A stretch of 14,396 bases of DNA from Gammaproteobacteria bacterium (GTDB lineage: Bacteria; Pseudomonadota; Gammaproteobacteria; HK1). This document shows positions 7,526 through 13,810 of this stretch, in pieces (position 1 is the first letter of the stretch; every line of letters begins with the position of its first letter). Where the stretch lies: NCBI GenBank assembly GCA_020444775.1, contig JAGRHX010000076.1, positions 1 through 14,396 on the forward strand. Direction: 5' to 3'. The position numbers and the translations under genes are program-made. Under the pieces are notes generated by a model that worked only from the letters and a program-made list of their open reading frames with translations, made no database searches and was not told the DNA's origin.

Positions 7526-7566
7526 CTTACAACGCGCTTACAGGATCGCTTACAGCCCGGCTTACA
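7526..7566 (+). promoter_or_regulatory. Four phased CTTACA direct repeats (candidate operator)
   Basis: CTTACA occurs at 7526-7531, 7537-7542, 7549-7554 and 7561-7566, with start-to-start steps of 11, 12 and 12 bases, so all lie on about the same helical face. Three of the four extend to GCTTACA. The known GacA upstream box is TGTAAG-N6-CTTACA, so each copy equals one half-site, and the gene downstream encodes a GacA/UvrY-like regulator. Direct repeats with 11-12 base steps are also typical of OmpR/PhoB-family regulators, which are the main alternative. The last copy may also act as a poor -35 for a TAAAAA -10 near 7582-7587. Confidence 0.6.
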
Positions 7567-7663
7567 ACTTGTGAACATTGTTAAAAATTCGCTCACAGTT
7601 GAATCTCAATAGCTGTTGCGCGGCTGGGATCGCAGGCGGCGACGCCCCTACACTGCTTCCAGA

Positions 7664-7759
7664 CGCCGGGCCACGCGCTACCCCGCCGTGCACATGGATG
7701 TGTACGGTGGCCCGGCGCCTCTACGCGAAAAGCCCCAAACAACAAGAAGCAGGAGGAGG
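7664..7759 (+). promoter_or_regulatory. Leader hairpin with CsrA/RsmA-like binding site and GGA-rich ribosome site
   Basis: The leader of the GacA-like gene can fold into a long stem. The outer arms CGCCGGGCCAC (7664-7674) and GTGGCCCGGCG (7707-7717) are perfectly complementary over 11 bp. Inside them GUGCACA (7688-7694) pairs with UGUGUAC (7699-7705), with one G-U pair and the loop UGGA (7695-7698). The segment 7690-7701, GCACAUGGAUGU, matches 10 of 12 positions of the CsrA consensus RUACARGGAUGU, with GGA exposed in the loop as CsrA requires. The ribosome site at 7751-7759 is AGGAGGAGG, giving further GGA sites over the initiation region. This is the usual two-site layout for CsrA repression. 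The folding and motif are seen; the binding is inferred. Confidence 0.6.
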
Positions 7760-7764
7760 CACAG

Positions 7765-8406
7765 GTGGCTATCAAAGTGTTGCTGGCCGAGCATCATGGA
7801 CTGATCAGGGATGGCATCGTGCGTATGCTCGAGGCGAATCACGACCTGCAGCTGGTCGGCCTCGTGAGCAACCTCGGCGAGATGCAGCGGCAACTCCGCG
7901 ATCGCGAGGTGGACGTCGCGATCCTGGACATGGGATTGCCGCCTGCCGGGGCGCTCGAAGCCACCCATCGCATCGTCCGCAGCTACCCCATGTTGAGGCT
8001 CGTCACGCTGGGCGCATCGGCCCAAGGCCCATATCCCGCGCGGCTGCTGCAAGCAGGCGTGCACGGTTTCGTCACCCAGGAGAGCTGCAGCCAGGACCTG
8101 GTGAAGGCGATCCGCACGGTTGCCAGCGGCAAGCAGTACATCAGCGGTGACGCGGCCCAGCACATCCTGCTCAGCAATCTGTCGCACGAGCTCTCGGCCG
8201 TCTCCACGCTCAGCGCCCGTGAGCTGTCGGTGATGGTCATGGTCAGCAAGGGGCTCAGACCCCAGGAGATCTCCTCGTCACTGGCGATCAGCCCGAAGAC
8301 CGTCAGCACCTATCGCTCCCGCGCCTGTCGCAAGCTGGGCGTGAAGACCGATGTGGAGCTCACCCATCTGTCGCTCAAGCACGGGCTGATCGACAGCTAC
8401 GTGTGA
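7765..8406 (+). CDS. GacA/UvrY-like LuxR-family response regulator with altered receiver
   Basis: This 213-aa regulator has an N-terminal receiver (1-120) and a C-terminal LuxR-type helix-turn-helix (about 147-205). The HTH segment LAISPKTVSTYRSRACRKLGVKTDVELTHL, given here only as positions 173-202, closely follows GacA/UvrY, as do LEATHRI and RLLQAGVHGF in the receiver. The phosphoacceptor Asp55 (AILDMGLP) and Thr81 are kept. However, the acidic pair is E9-H10 instead of two Asp/Glu, and the conserved lysine after GFVT is Gln105. Phosphorylation or Mg binding may therefore be weak or altered. It is probably a paralog rather than the main GacA. The start is GTG at 7765 behind a very strong AGGAGGAGG. 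No partner sensor kinase lies in the window. Upstream control sites are described separately. Confidence 0.9.
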   Translation: MAIKVLLAEHHGLIRDGIVRMLEANHDLQLVGLVSNLGEMQRQLRDREVDVAILDMGLPPAGALEATHRIVRSYPMLRLVTLGASAQGPYPARLLQAGVHGFVTQESCSQDLVKAIRTVASGKQYISGDAAQHILLSNLSHELSAVSTLSARELSVMVMVSKGLRPQEISSSLAISPKTVSTYRSRACRKLGVKTDVELTHLSLKHGLIDSYV

Positions 8407-8443
8407 CGATCCAATCTGGTTGCAAGTCCCGGACCGTTGAGTC

Positions 8444-8456
8444 GTGCTCAGAGCAC
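8444..8456. repeat. Short palindrome at the convergent gene ends
   Basis: GTGCTC-A-GAGCAC is a perfect 6-bp inverted repeat around one base. It spans the stop codon of the HupE/UreJ gene and lies 38 bases after the stop of the regulator gene. As RNA it would form a 4-bp stem with a 5-base loop, too small for a confident terminator. Confidence 0.3.
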
Positions 8457-9737
8457 ACGCAGCTCGAAGGCCCGTTCGACCAGCCAGACACCGCCGAGCA
8501 CGGCCACCGCCCACGAGCCGCACGGCACGAGCATGCGTGCGTGCCCGGGTCGGCTGCGCAGGCCGTGCACCAGGGGCAGGGCGAGCAGCACTACTACGAG
8601 CTGGCCACTCTCCACGCCGAGGTTGAAACCGGCCAGGGACAGTGCCAACTCGCTAGACGTGGTGTCGAGCCCGGCGAATGCGCGGGCGAATCCCAACCCG
8701 TGCAGCAGACCCAGACCAAAGGCCAGACGCGCCGCGGTCACACCGACAATCGGCCGCAGGTTGTGCAGCGCCGCCAATACCACGCTGGCGGCAATCGCCG
8801 ACTCGGTAAACCGTGCTGGCAGCTCGATCGGCCCCAGCACCGCGGCACAAAGGCTCAGCGAATGGGCGATGCTGAAGGTCGTGACCAGGACCACGGTGCG
8901 GGCCAGCAGTCGCGAGGGCACGGACGCGTCGTCAGACCCGCTGTGCTGGTCGGGGCTCGACTGCGGGCGCGACAGTGCGAGCAGCAGGGTCAACAGGAAC
9001 AGCAGGTGGTCCAGCCCGATCGCCAGATGCAGCACGCCTTCGGTCCAGAACGCCGCGAATCGCTGCCAGCCGCTCGGACCGGTCCCGTCCATCCAGGCAC
9101 CCAGGTCGAGCATCGGCTGCTGTGCGGACAGCACCTGCTCATAGCGGGTCCTTGCCGTGTGCACCTGTGTCAGGGCGCGGTGCTGACCGCCGAGTCGATC
9201 TGGCAGCGCATAGACCATCTGACTCGGTAGCACCGCGCCCGGGCAGTCGAAGACGAAATCGATCACCAGGTAGCCCAGTCCCAGCCGCCGCGAGACCGCG
9301 GGTGCGCCAGCCCGCAACTCGCATCGGTTGCCGGGCTCGCCGAGCGTGATTCGAGTCAACACCGTCTCGCTGAGCATCGCATAGCCGCGCTTGACCTCTC
9401 CCCAGGTCAGCTGGCCATCACCATCGACGTCCAAGGGCACGAGCAGCGCCGCATCCCGCAGCGCCAGCTCGAGACGCGCCCAACCCGACGTCCGATCCGA
9501 GAACCGGTCGGACGTCTTGCCGGTATCGGCACCCAAGGCATCGCGGGAGGCTACGACCTGGCGCTGCGCGCCGGGCAGGTAGAGCTGCAGATATGCAAGG
9601 CTCGGCTCGTGCGCCAGGCTCGAGCAAGACAGCAGTATCATCCCGAGCGCTGCCGACCATCGCGTGAGCACCCGTCGCCGCCCCGTCCGTTCCGCCATGG
9701 CAGGCGCTCCCGTTCGCGTGCGCGTCGTAGCGTTCAT
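8448..9737 (-). CDS. HupE/UreJ-family membrane protein with N-terminal periplasmic EF-hand region
   Basis: This 429-aa protein has three parts. Residues about 22-42 form a signal peptide ending near SLAHEP (an LLSC lipobox-like alternative is also visible). Residues 43-225 are extracytoplasmic and contain a canonical EF-hand loop, DVDGDGQLTWGE (103-114), with Asp103, Asp105, Asp107 and Glu114 in ligand positions. The HupE/UreJ_2 domain follows (226-425) with about six membrane segments and the family motifs HLAIGLDHLLFLL (237-249), FSIAHSLSL (288-296), FGLGLLHGLGFARA (340-353) and FNLGVESGQL (371-380). Histidines 237, 244, 292 and 346 lie in or near the membrane and could bind metal. HupE relatives transport Ni or Co, but for this longer subgroup the substrate is not established. 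The start ATG overlaps the TPR gene stop by 4 bases (ATGA). Confidence 0.88.
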   Translation of the reverse strand: MNATTRTRTGAPAMAERTGRRRVLTRWSAALGMILLSCSSLAHEPSLAYLQLYLPGAQRQVVASRDALGADTGKTSDRFSDRTSGWARLELALRDAALLVPLDVDGDGQLTWGEVKRGYAMLSETVLTRITLGEPGNRCELRAGAPAVSRRLGLGYLVIDFVFDCPGAVLPSQMVYALPDRLGGQHRALTQVHTARTRYEQVLSAQQPMLDLGAWMDGTGPSGWQRFAAFWTEGVLHLAIGLDHLLFLLTLLLALSRPQSSPDQHSGSDDASVPSRLLARTVVLVTTFSIAHSLSLCAAVLGPIELPARFTESAIAASVVLAALHNLRPIVGVTAARLAFGLGLLHGLGFARAFAGLDTTSSELALSLAGFNLGVESGQLVVVLLALPLVHGLRSRPGHARMLVPCGSWAVAVLGGVWLVERAFELRVL

Positions 9738-11026
9738 CGGTTGGATACCGTTGACCGCTCGTGGGCCAGGCCCGGCGCCCTGCGGGCGTGATGCAGATGG
9801 GCGTTCAATCGAGCATCAGCGATGCCCGTTGCCTGCATCCAGCGCAGCACCTCGGCGCGTGCCCCAGGATCCGCAGCGGCCTGGGCCGCGCTCAGCAACA
9901 ACAGCGCGTCCTCGGGGGTGCGCTGCACAGCCCAGGCGGCGCGCGCATGGCGTAACGCCGACACCGGGTCGTCGTGCAGATACAGTGCGACGCGCGCCAG
10001 ATCAGATAGATGCGAGCGCTCCCCGGCGCGGCTGAGCAGCCGCAGTCGCTCGTCCAGCTCGCGCACGTCGGTCGCGGCGCGAGGATCCCTCAGCTGCTGA
10101 CGGGCCAGCGCTCGACGTAGCAGCAAACCGCTGCTCAGCCGGGTCTCGGATGCTTGCGCCGCGTTGCCCGGGGCACGTCGACCCGACACGAGCGGCACCC
10201 TCGTGAGCATAGCCTCGACCTCGCGCGGCCGGTCGAGGACCAGCAGCACGTCGAGCAGACGCTGCAAGCGCTGAATGGACTCGGGATCGAGTTGCAGGGC
10301 GTCCTGCAGATGCGTACGCGCCAGCTCGGCGCGACCCGCTCGCAAGGCAAGCTCGGCGAGCGTGTCTAGGGCATGAGCACGCTGCGACGGTGGTGCGTCC
10401 GGGGTGCTGGCCAGAAGCTGGCTCAGTCGCGCGTGAGCGCGCTCACCCTGGCCGATCAGTCCCTGCACATGAGCCAGGCAGCTCGCACTCAGCAGATCCG
10501 GACGCAGTCGTTCCACGGTGATGCAATCCCGATGGGCGGCCATCGGCTCAGCGCCAGCAGCGTAGAGCATGGCCCGTGTCAGCCAGGCGTCGGTCAGTCG
10601 CGGCGACCGTGCGATCACCGCATCGAGCAGATGCCGTGCCCGTGCGAACTCATGTCGATGCTGGGCGATGACCGCGAGCAGCAGCCCGACCCGAGGCGGT
10701 CGATCTGCTGGAACCGGCCAGTGCGATTCGAGCAAGGTCTGGGCCCGATCGACCAACCACGGATCCGAACGCTTGCGCCCGTTCTCGACCAGTTGCAGGC
10801 TCTGCGCCAGCAGCGCGTCATCACCGGCCCCGGTGGTGATCGCGAGATCGGTGCTGGCGCGTGCTTCGGACCATGGCAGTTGCGGCAGTTGCGGAAGCCG
10901 GGCGACGACCTCGTCATCGCTCTGCGGCTGATAGGACTGTGCCCAGGCCGGCCGGGTCAGCGGCGAGCAGGCCAGCAGCACGGCGATGAGCCCGAGCCAC
11001 CGCGACATGCAGCGCGATCCGCTCAT
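9734..11026 (-). CDS. Exported TPR-repeat protein
   Basis: This 430-aa protein has a signal peptide (8-30, cleavage after AWA; an LLAC lipobox-like site at C20 is an alternative) and an alpha-helical body with tetratricopeptide repeats. The clearest repeats are about 113-146 (an EFARARHLLDAVIARSP segment), 147-180, and 219-250 (AELALRAGRAELARTHLQ then DALQLDPES). Further helical repeats run to about 400. TPR proteins act as scaffolds for partner proteins; no enzyme motif is visible. The N-terminal mature segment has a LPQLPQLP repeat. The ATG at 11026 overlaps the PEP-CTERM gene stop by 4 bases, and the TGA overlaps the HupE/UreJ gene start, so the three genes are likely translated in a coupled way. 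This placement suggests that it assembles the exported proteins of the module at the membrane (inference). Confidence 0.85.
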   Translation of the reverse strand: MSGSRCMSRWLGLIAVLLACSPLTRPAWAQSYQPQSDDEVVARLPQLPQLPWSEARASTDLAITTGAGDDALLAQSLQLVENGRKRSDPWLVDRAQTLLESHWPVPADRPPRVGLLLAVIAQHRHEFARARHLLDAVIARSPRLTDAWLTRAMLYAAGAEPMAAHRDCITVERLRPDLLSASCLAHVQGLIGQGERAHARLSQLLASTPDAPPSQRAHALDTLAELALRAGRAELARTHLQDALQLDPESIQRLQRLLDVLLVLDRPREVEAMLTRVPLVSGRRAPGNAAQASETRLSSGLLLRRALARQQLRDPRAATDVRELDERLRLLSRAGERSHLSDLARVALYLHDDPVSALRHARAAWAVQRTPEDALLLLSAAQAAADPGARAEVLRWMQATGIADARLNAHLHHARRAPGLAHERSTVSNR

Positions 11027-11799
11027 GCCCGCTTCGACCCGGTCCGTCCAGGAGCCCTGCGTCGCGCAGCATGACCGCGCCCGGGTCTCAGCAACAGCAG
11101 CAACGTGGTCAAAACCAATCCACTCGAAGCCGGTTCCGGCACGGTACGCAGCACCGTGTCGATGCTGGTCAGCACGCTGATCTGCTCACCGTCGGACGCC
11201 GACGTGGTCTGCAGCGTGAGCAGCTCCAAGGTCAAGGTGTCACCTGGCGCGGTATCGACCAGATGTGTTCGCTCCAAGGAGGCATCGAAGGTGGTGTCGA
11301 GTGACACTGACGCGTCGAGCAGCACGCCGCTGCTGTCCGAGAGGCGGTAGAGCAGCTCGGTGGTGCTGAAGGCCAGCGCGCCGAATACGAACGCGTTCGC
11401 TTGCAGGCTCAGATCAAGGGCCAGTCGAGTGTCCACGGCGACGAAGCTCGCGACCACGGCCAGCGCCACCTCGGTGAGCGCGGGACCATCTGAGCTGGTG
11501 CTGTCGGCGGCGAGCGAGAGGATCGGCAGGCCACCGTCCCGGGAATCGACGGCGACCGCCGCGAAAGCGCTGTCGCCTGTTGCGGACAGCGCGCTGGCCT
11601 CCACCAACGGCATGCTCGGTGACAGGCCGGGGGGTAGCGCCACCGACTCATCTGCCAGCGCCTGGCCGCTCGCCGTGAGATCCAGATCGATGGGTGACAC
11701 GGGCACGGCCCGAACCTGGCCAGCGAGCAACAGCCCCATCAACACGAACGGCCAGACAGCCGTGTTCGGCCACTTGACGCAACGAATTCGGGTGCGCAT
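11023..11799 (-). CDS. PEP-CTERM-type exported protein (exosortase substrate candidate)
   Basis: This 258-aa protein has a signal peptide (about 10-31, QVRA), a Ser/Thr/Asp-rich, beta-strand-prone body with almost no charged clusters, and a C-terminal sorting-like signal. TVPEPASSG begins at residue 219 (PEP at 221-223), followed by a short hydrophobic stretch GLVLTTLLLLL (227-237) and a basic tail with ARRR. This matches the PEP-CTERM plan, in which an exosortase cuts after the signal to release or anchor the protein. The body matches no family I recognise. The tail is unusual: the hydrophobic part is short and about 21 basic residues follow it instead of a few. The ATG at 11799-11797 was chosen for its AGGAG upstream and the signal peptide that follows. 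The frame stays open to 11892, but those residues look non-coding. The exosortase gene is not in the window. Confidence 0.75.
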   Translation of the reverse strand: MRTRIRCVKWPNTAVWPFVLMGLLLAGQVRAVPVSPIDLDLTASGQALADESVALPPGLSPSMPLVEASALSATGDSAFAAVAVDSRDGGLPILSLAADSTSSDGPALTEVALAVVASFVAVDTRLALDLSLQANAFVFGALAFSTTELLYRLSDSSGVLLDASVSLDTTFDASLERTHLVDTAPGDTLTLELLTLQTTSASDGEQISVLTSIDTVLRTVPEPASSGLVLTTLLLLLRPGRGHAARRRAPGRTGSKRA

Positions 11800-11844
11800 G
11801 GCAATGACTCCTGTGGACCGATGGAAGAACGGGTACGCGGGGCC

Positions 11845-11866
11845 GGGTGGCGCTGTCCCGCCACCC
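11845..11866 (-). other. Intercistronic hairpin between DUF4331 and PEP-CTERM genes
   Basis: On the minus strand GGGTGGCG (11866-11859) and CGCCACCC (11852-11845) form a perfect 8-bp stem with a 6-base loop, GGACAG. It lies 22 bases after the DUF4331 stop and well before the next ribosome site. No T-run follows. A partial terminator or an mRNA-stabilising element is plausible and would set more DUF4331 than downstream protein. The loop GGA could also be read by CsrA. Confidence 0.5.
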
Positions 11867-11888
11867 CTGCCCAACGGTCGGTATGCGC

Positions 11889-13523
11889 TCAATCGACGGG
11901 GCAGCTGCCCGTACAGCCCGACTCGCCGGGATCCACGTGCCTGGAGCCACGACCCGAGTGCGCGAGCCCCAGATACGGAAAGGTCTCACGGTAGGGCACA
12001 TCGTTGCTGTTCACGCCGTCCCCGATACGGTTGTGCGGGAAGCGATTGAACTCAGGACCGGCGAGCACACCGGCAACCACGCGCGCGGCGATGTCGGTGA
12101 CGTCATCGCTCAAGCGTCGACCGTTAGGGAAGCCGGCCGGATCGTCGTTGTTCGGATCCTCGTCGAGCAGGGTGAGAAAACCCAGGCGGCTGCGTTGCTG
12201 CGCGGGGGTGGCAGGGATGCCGGTGTTGAGTCGAAGCAGATCTGCAACGGGTCCGGGTGGTGTGCCCGGGGCGGCGATTGGCGGCATGTACTGGACCAGG
12301 GGCAGCAGGTCGGTCCTCGGCGGCGTCGGTACCGGTAGTACGCCATTGCTCACGGTGGCGTCGTAGACCGCGTTCAGAACGCGCGCGAGCAACGGATCCA
12401 AGGCATAGTCGGCGAACTGCGCGTCGTCGGCCGGCGCGCTCTGGCTCCAGCGGTCCTTGTCACCGGTGCCGATCAACAGTTCGTTGAACAGCGGGTTGCC
12501 CATGCGCTGAATCTGCACCGTGCTGCCCGAGCTCAGCGCCGGGCGTCCGGGAATGCTCGAGAGCAGACGCAGTCGGGGCCTGGAGGTCGTTCCCCAGGCG
12601 CCGATGGTGGCGAGGGGATCGTCGGCCGCATGGATACGACCATCCGCGGTCAACATGGAGATCGGCACCTCGATGGCGATCGCGTTGACGTTGTAGCCGG
12701 CAACGTCGTCGCTCGCGAAGTTGCTCGAGTCGTCAGCATCCTGGCTGTCGGCGAGCACGCCCGGCACGCCGACGCCAGAGGCCGCCGGTCGGAAGTTCAG
12801 CGAGTCGAAGGCGGCACCGAGGTCTATCCAGAACGGGTCCTCGACCGTGCCGGCGAAGACGCTCACCTCGGCGTCCAGCCGGTGCACGCCCTGATCGGCC
12901 AGTGCCGCGTAGTCCGGCATGGTGCGTGGCCCCACGTTGCTCGGTACCGCGATCAGGCCGTCCGCCAGCAGATTGCGACGCGCGCGACGGCCGTCACCCG
13001 TCACCAGGCTGACGCTGTAGGTCTGGCGGACGCCGAGTCCTTCCGATCCGGGTCCTTCGAGGGCCGTTATGGCGGGCGGCACGATGAGGGTGCCTGGCGC
13101 GACCGGCGCCGGCGAGTTGGCCGGTGCCGGCACGCCGCTACCCGCGCCTACGAAGCCCGTGAACACCCCGGGCAGACGCAGCTCGGTCTCGAATCGAAAC
13201 TCGAAGCTCAGATCCGCGCGCGCGTCGTGATCATTGTCGATGTGAATTGCATAGGTCAGCGCCGGGTCGAAGGGGAAATAGTTCGGTCCGTTGGCCGGTT
13301 CCAGCAGCGGGTCCACATTGAGTATGAACGTGACCTTCTCTGGATCGTCATAGCTGACGAAGGCATAGAAGTCTGTGATGTCGGCCTTGTGATCCAGCGC
13401 GGTGATCGGCGCCTCACGATGGCTCGCGGCATCGATGTCCGCGCTCGTCATCAGCAGGGCGAGACTCGAGGCGCCCAAAGCCAGGCGCGTGCTCGTTTTC
13501 AGGGGTGTTCGTCGAAACTGCAT
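11889..13523 (-). CDS. Secreted DUF4331-family protein
   Basis: This 544-aa protein has a signal peptide (about 5-32) that would leave SHREAPITALDHKADITDFYAF as the mature N-terminus, given here to residue level only: SHREAP at 34-39, then DITDFYAF. The SHREAP...DxTDxYAF pattern defines the DUF4331 family, exported proteins whose function is not established. Other family-like parts are PANGPNYFPFDP and the region WIDLGAAFDSLNF. The Asp/His-rich N-terminal core could bind metal (inference). The only two cysteines are C537 and C541 in the C-terminal end GCTGSCPVD, which could form a disulfide or cross-link. The ATG at 13523-13521 has GAGGA about 8 bases upstream. It follows the cupin anti-sigma gene on the same strand after 287 bases and leads the four-gene envelope set. 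Confidence 0.88.
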   Translation of the reverse strand: MQFRRTPLKTSTRLALGASSLALLMTSADIDAASHREAPITALDHKADITDFYAFVSYDDPEKVTFILNVDPLLEPANGPNYFPFDPALTYAIHIDNDHDARADLSFEFRFETELRLPGVFTGFVGAGSGVPAPANSPAPVAPGTLIVPPAITALEGPGSEGLGVRQTYSVSLVTGDGRRARRNLLADGLIAVPSNVGPRTMPDYAALADQGVHRLDAEVSVFAGTVEDPFWIDLGAAFDSLNFRPAASGVGVPGVLADSQDADDSSNFASDDVAGYNVNAIAIEVPISMLTADGRIHAADDPLATIGAWGTTSRPRLRLLSSIPGRPALSSGSTVQIQRMGNPLFNELLIGTGDKDRWSQSAPADDAQFADYALDPLLARVLNAVYDATVSNGVLPVPTPPRTDLLPLVQYMPPIAAPGTPPGPVADLLRLNTGIPATPAQQRSRLGFLTLLDEDPNNDDPAGFPNGRRLSDDVTDIAARVVAGVLAGPEFNRFPHNRIGDGVNSNDVPYRETFPYLGLAHSGRGSRHVDPGESGCTGSCPVD

Positions 13524-13810
13524 GACCGGAGTCCTCGTTGTGTCGATACGATCCTTGAAATCCCGGCGTTGATTGATGCGCCGGGCTTCCTTGCGACAAG
13601 GACGATTCGAACGAGGGATCTGGATGCAGCACGATTGCAGTTGTGCTCGAAAATGCGAACTGGTTCACGCTTGGGAAATGGGCCGCGACCGTCGAGCAGA
13701 CCCGGATGTTGGACGGCGCGTGACTACCGGCGACAGGCGGCGTGGGATGGCCGGCCTCATTGGTCGCTAAGGTCGGTCCTGAGCACCTGCCTGAAGCGGT
13801 ACTCAAGCAA
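13524..13810 (-). other. Intergenic region upstream of DUF4331 with a 7-bp inverted repeat
   Basis: No gene is supported in these 287 bases. On the minus strand CCCGGCG (13585-13579) and CGCCGGG (13568-13562) form a perfect 7-bp stem with a 10-base loop about 40 bases before the DUF4331 start. It may end anti-sigma transcription (weak T-run) or form part of the 5' leader. An ECF-type promoter for the DUF4331 operon is expected here, but I could not identify -35/-10 boxes with confidence. Confidence 0.4.

Noticed and set aside
7570..7598. TGTGA ... TCACA pair resembling a CRP site
   Set aside because: The half-sites are separated by about 18 bases, whereas CRP needs 6, so the match is not meaningful.
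7567..7764. Possible RsmZ/CsrB-like small RNA after the CTTACA repeats
   Set aside because: Only about four GGA motifs are present and no terminator with a T-run precedes the regulator gene, so a 5' leader fits better than a CsrA-sequestering RNA.
8403..9230. A 275-codon plus-strand frame opposite the HupE/UreJ gene
   Set aside because: It is Gln/His/Arg-rich without domains; the opposite strand encodes clear family motifs.
13414..13806. A 130-codon minus-strand frame across the DUF4331 start and its upstream region
   Set aside because: It overlaps the start of DUF4331 in another frame and shows no recognisable domain or ribosome site.
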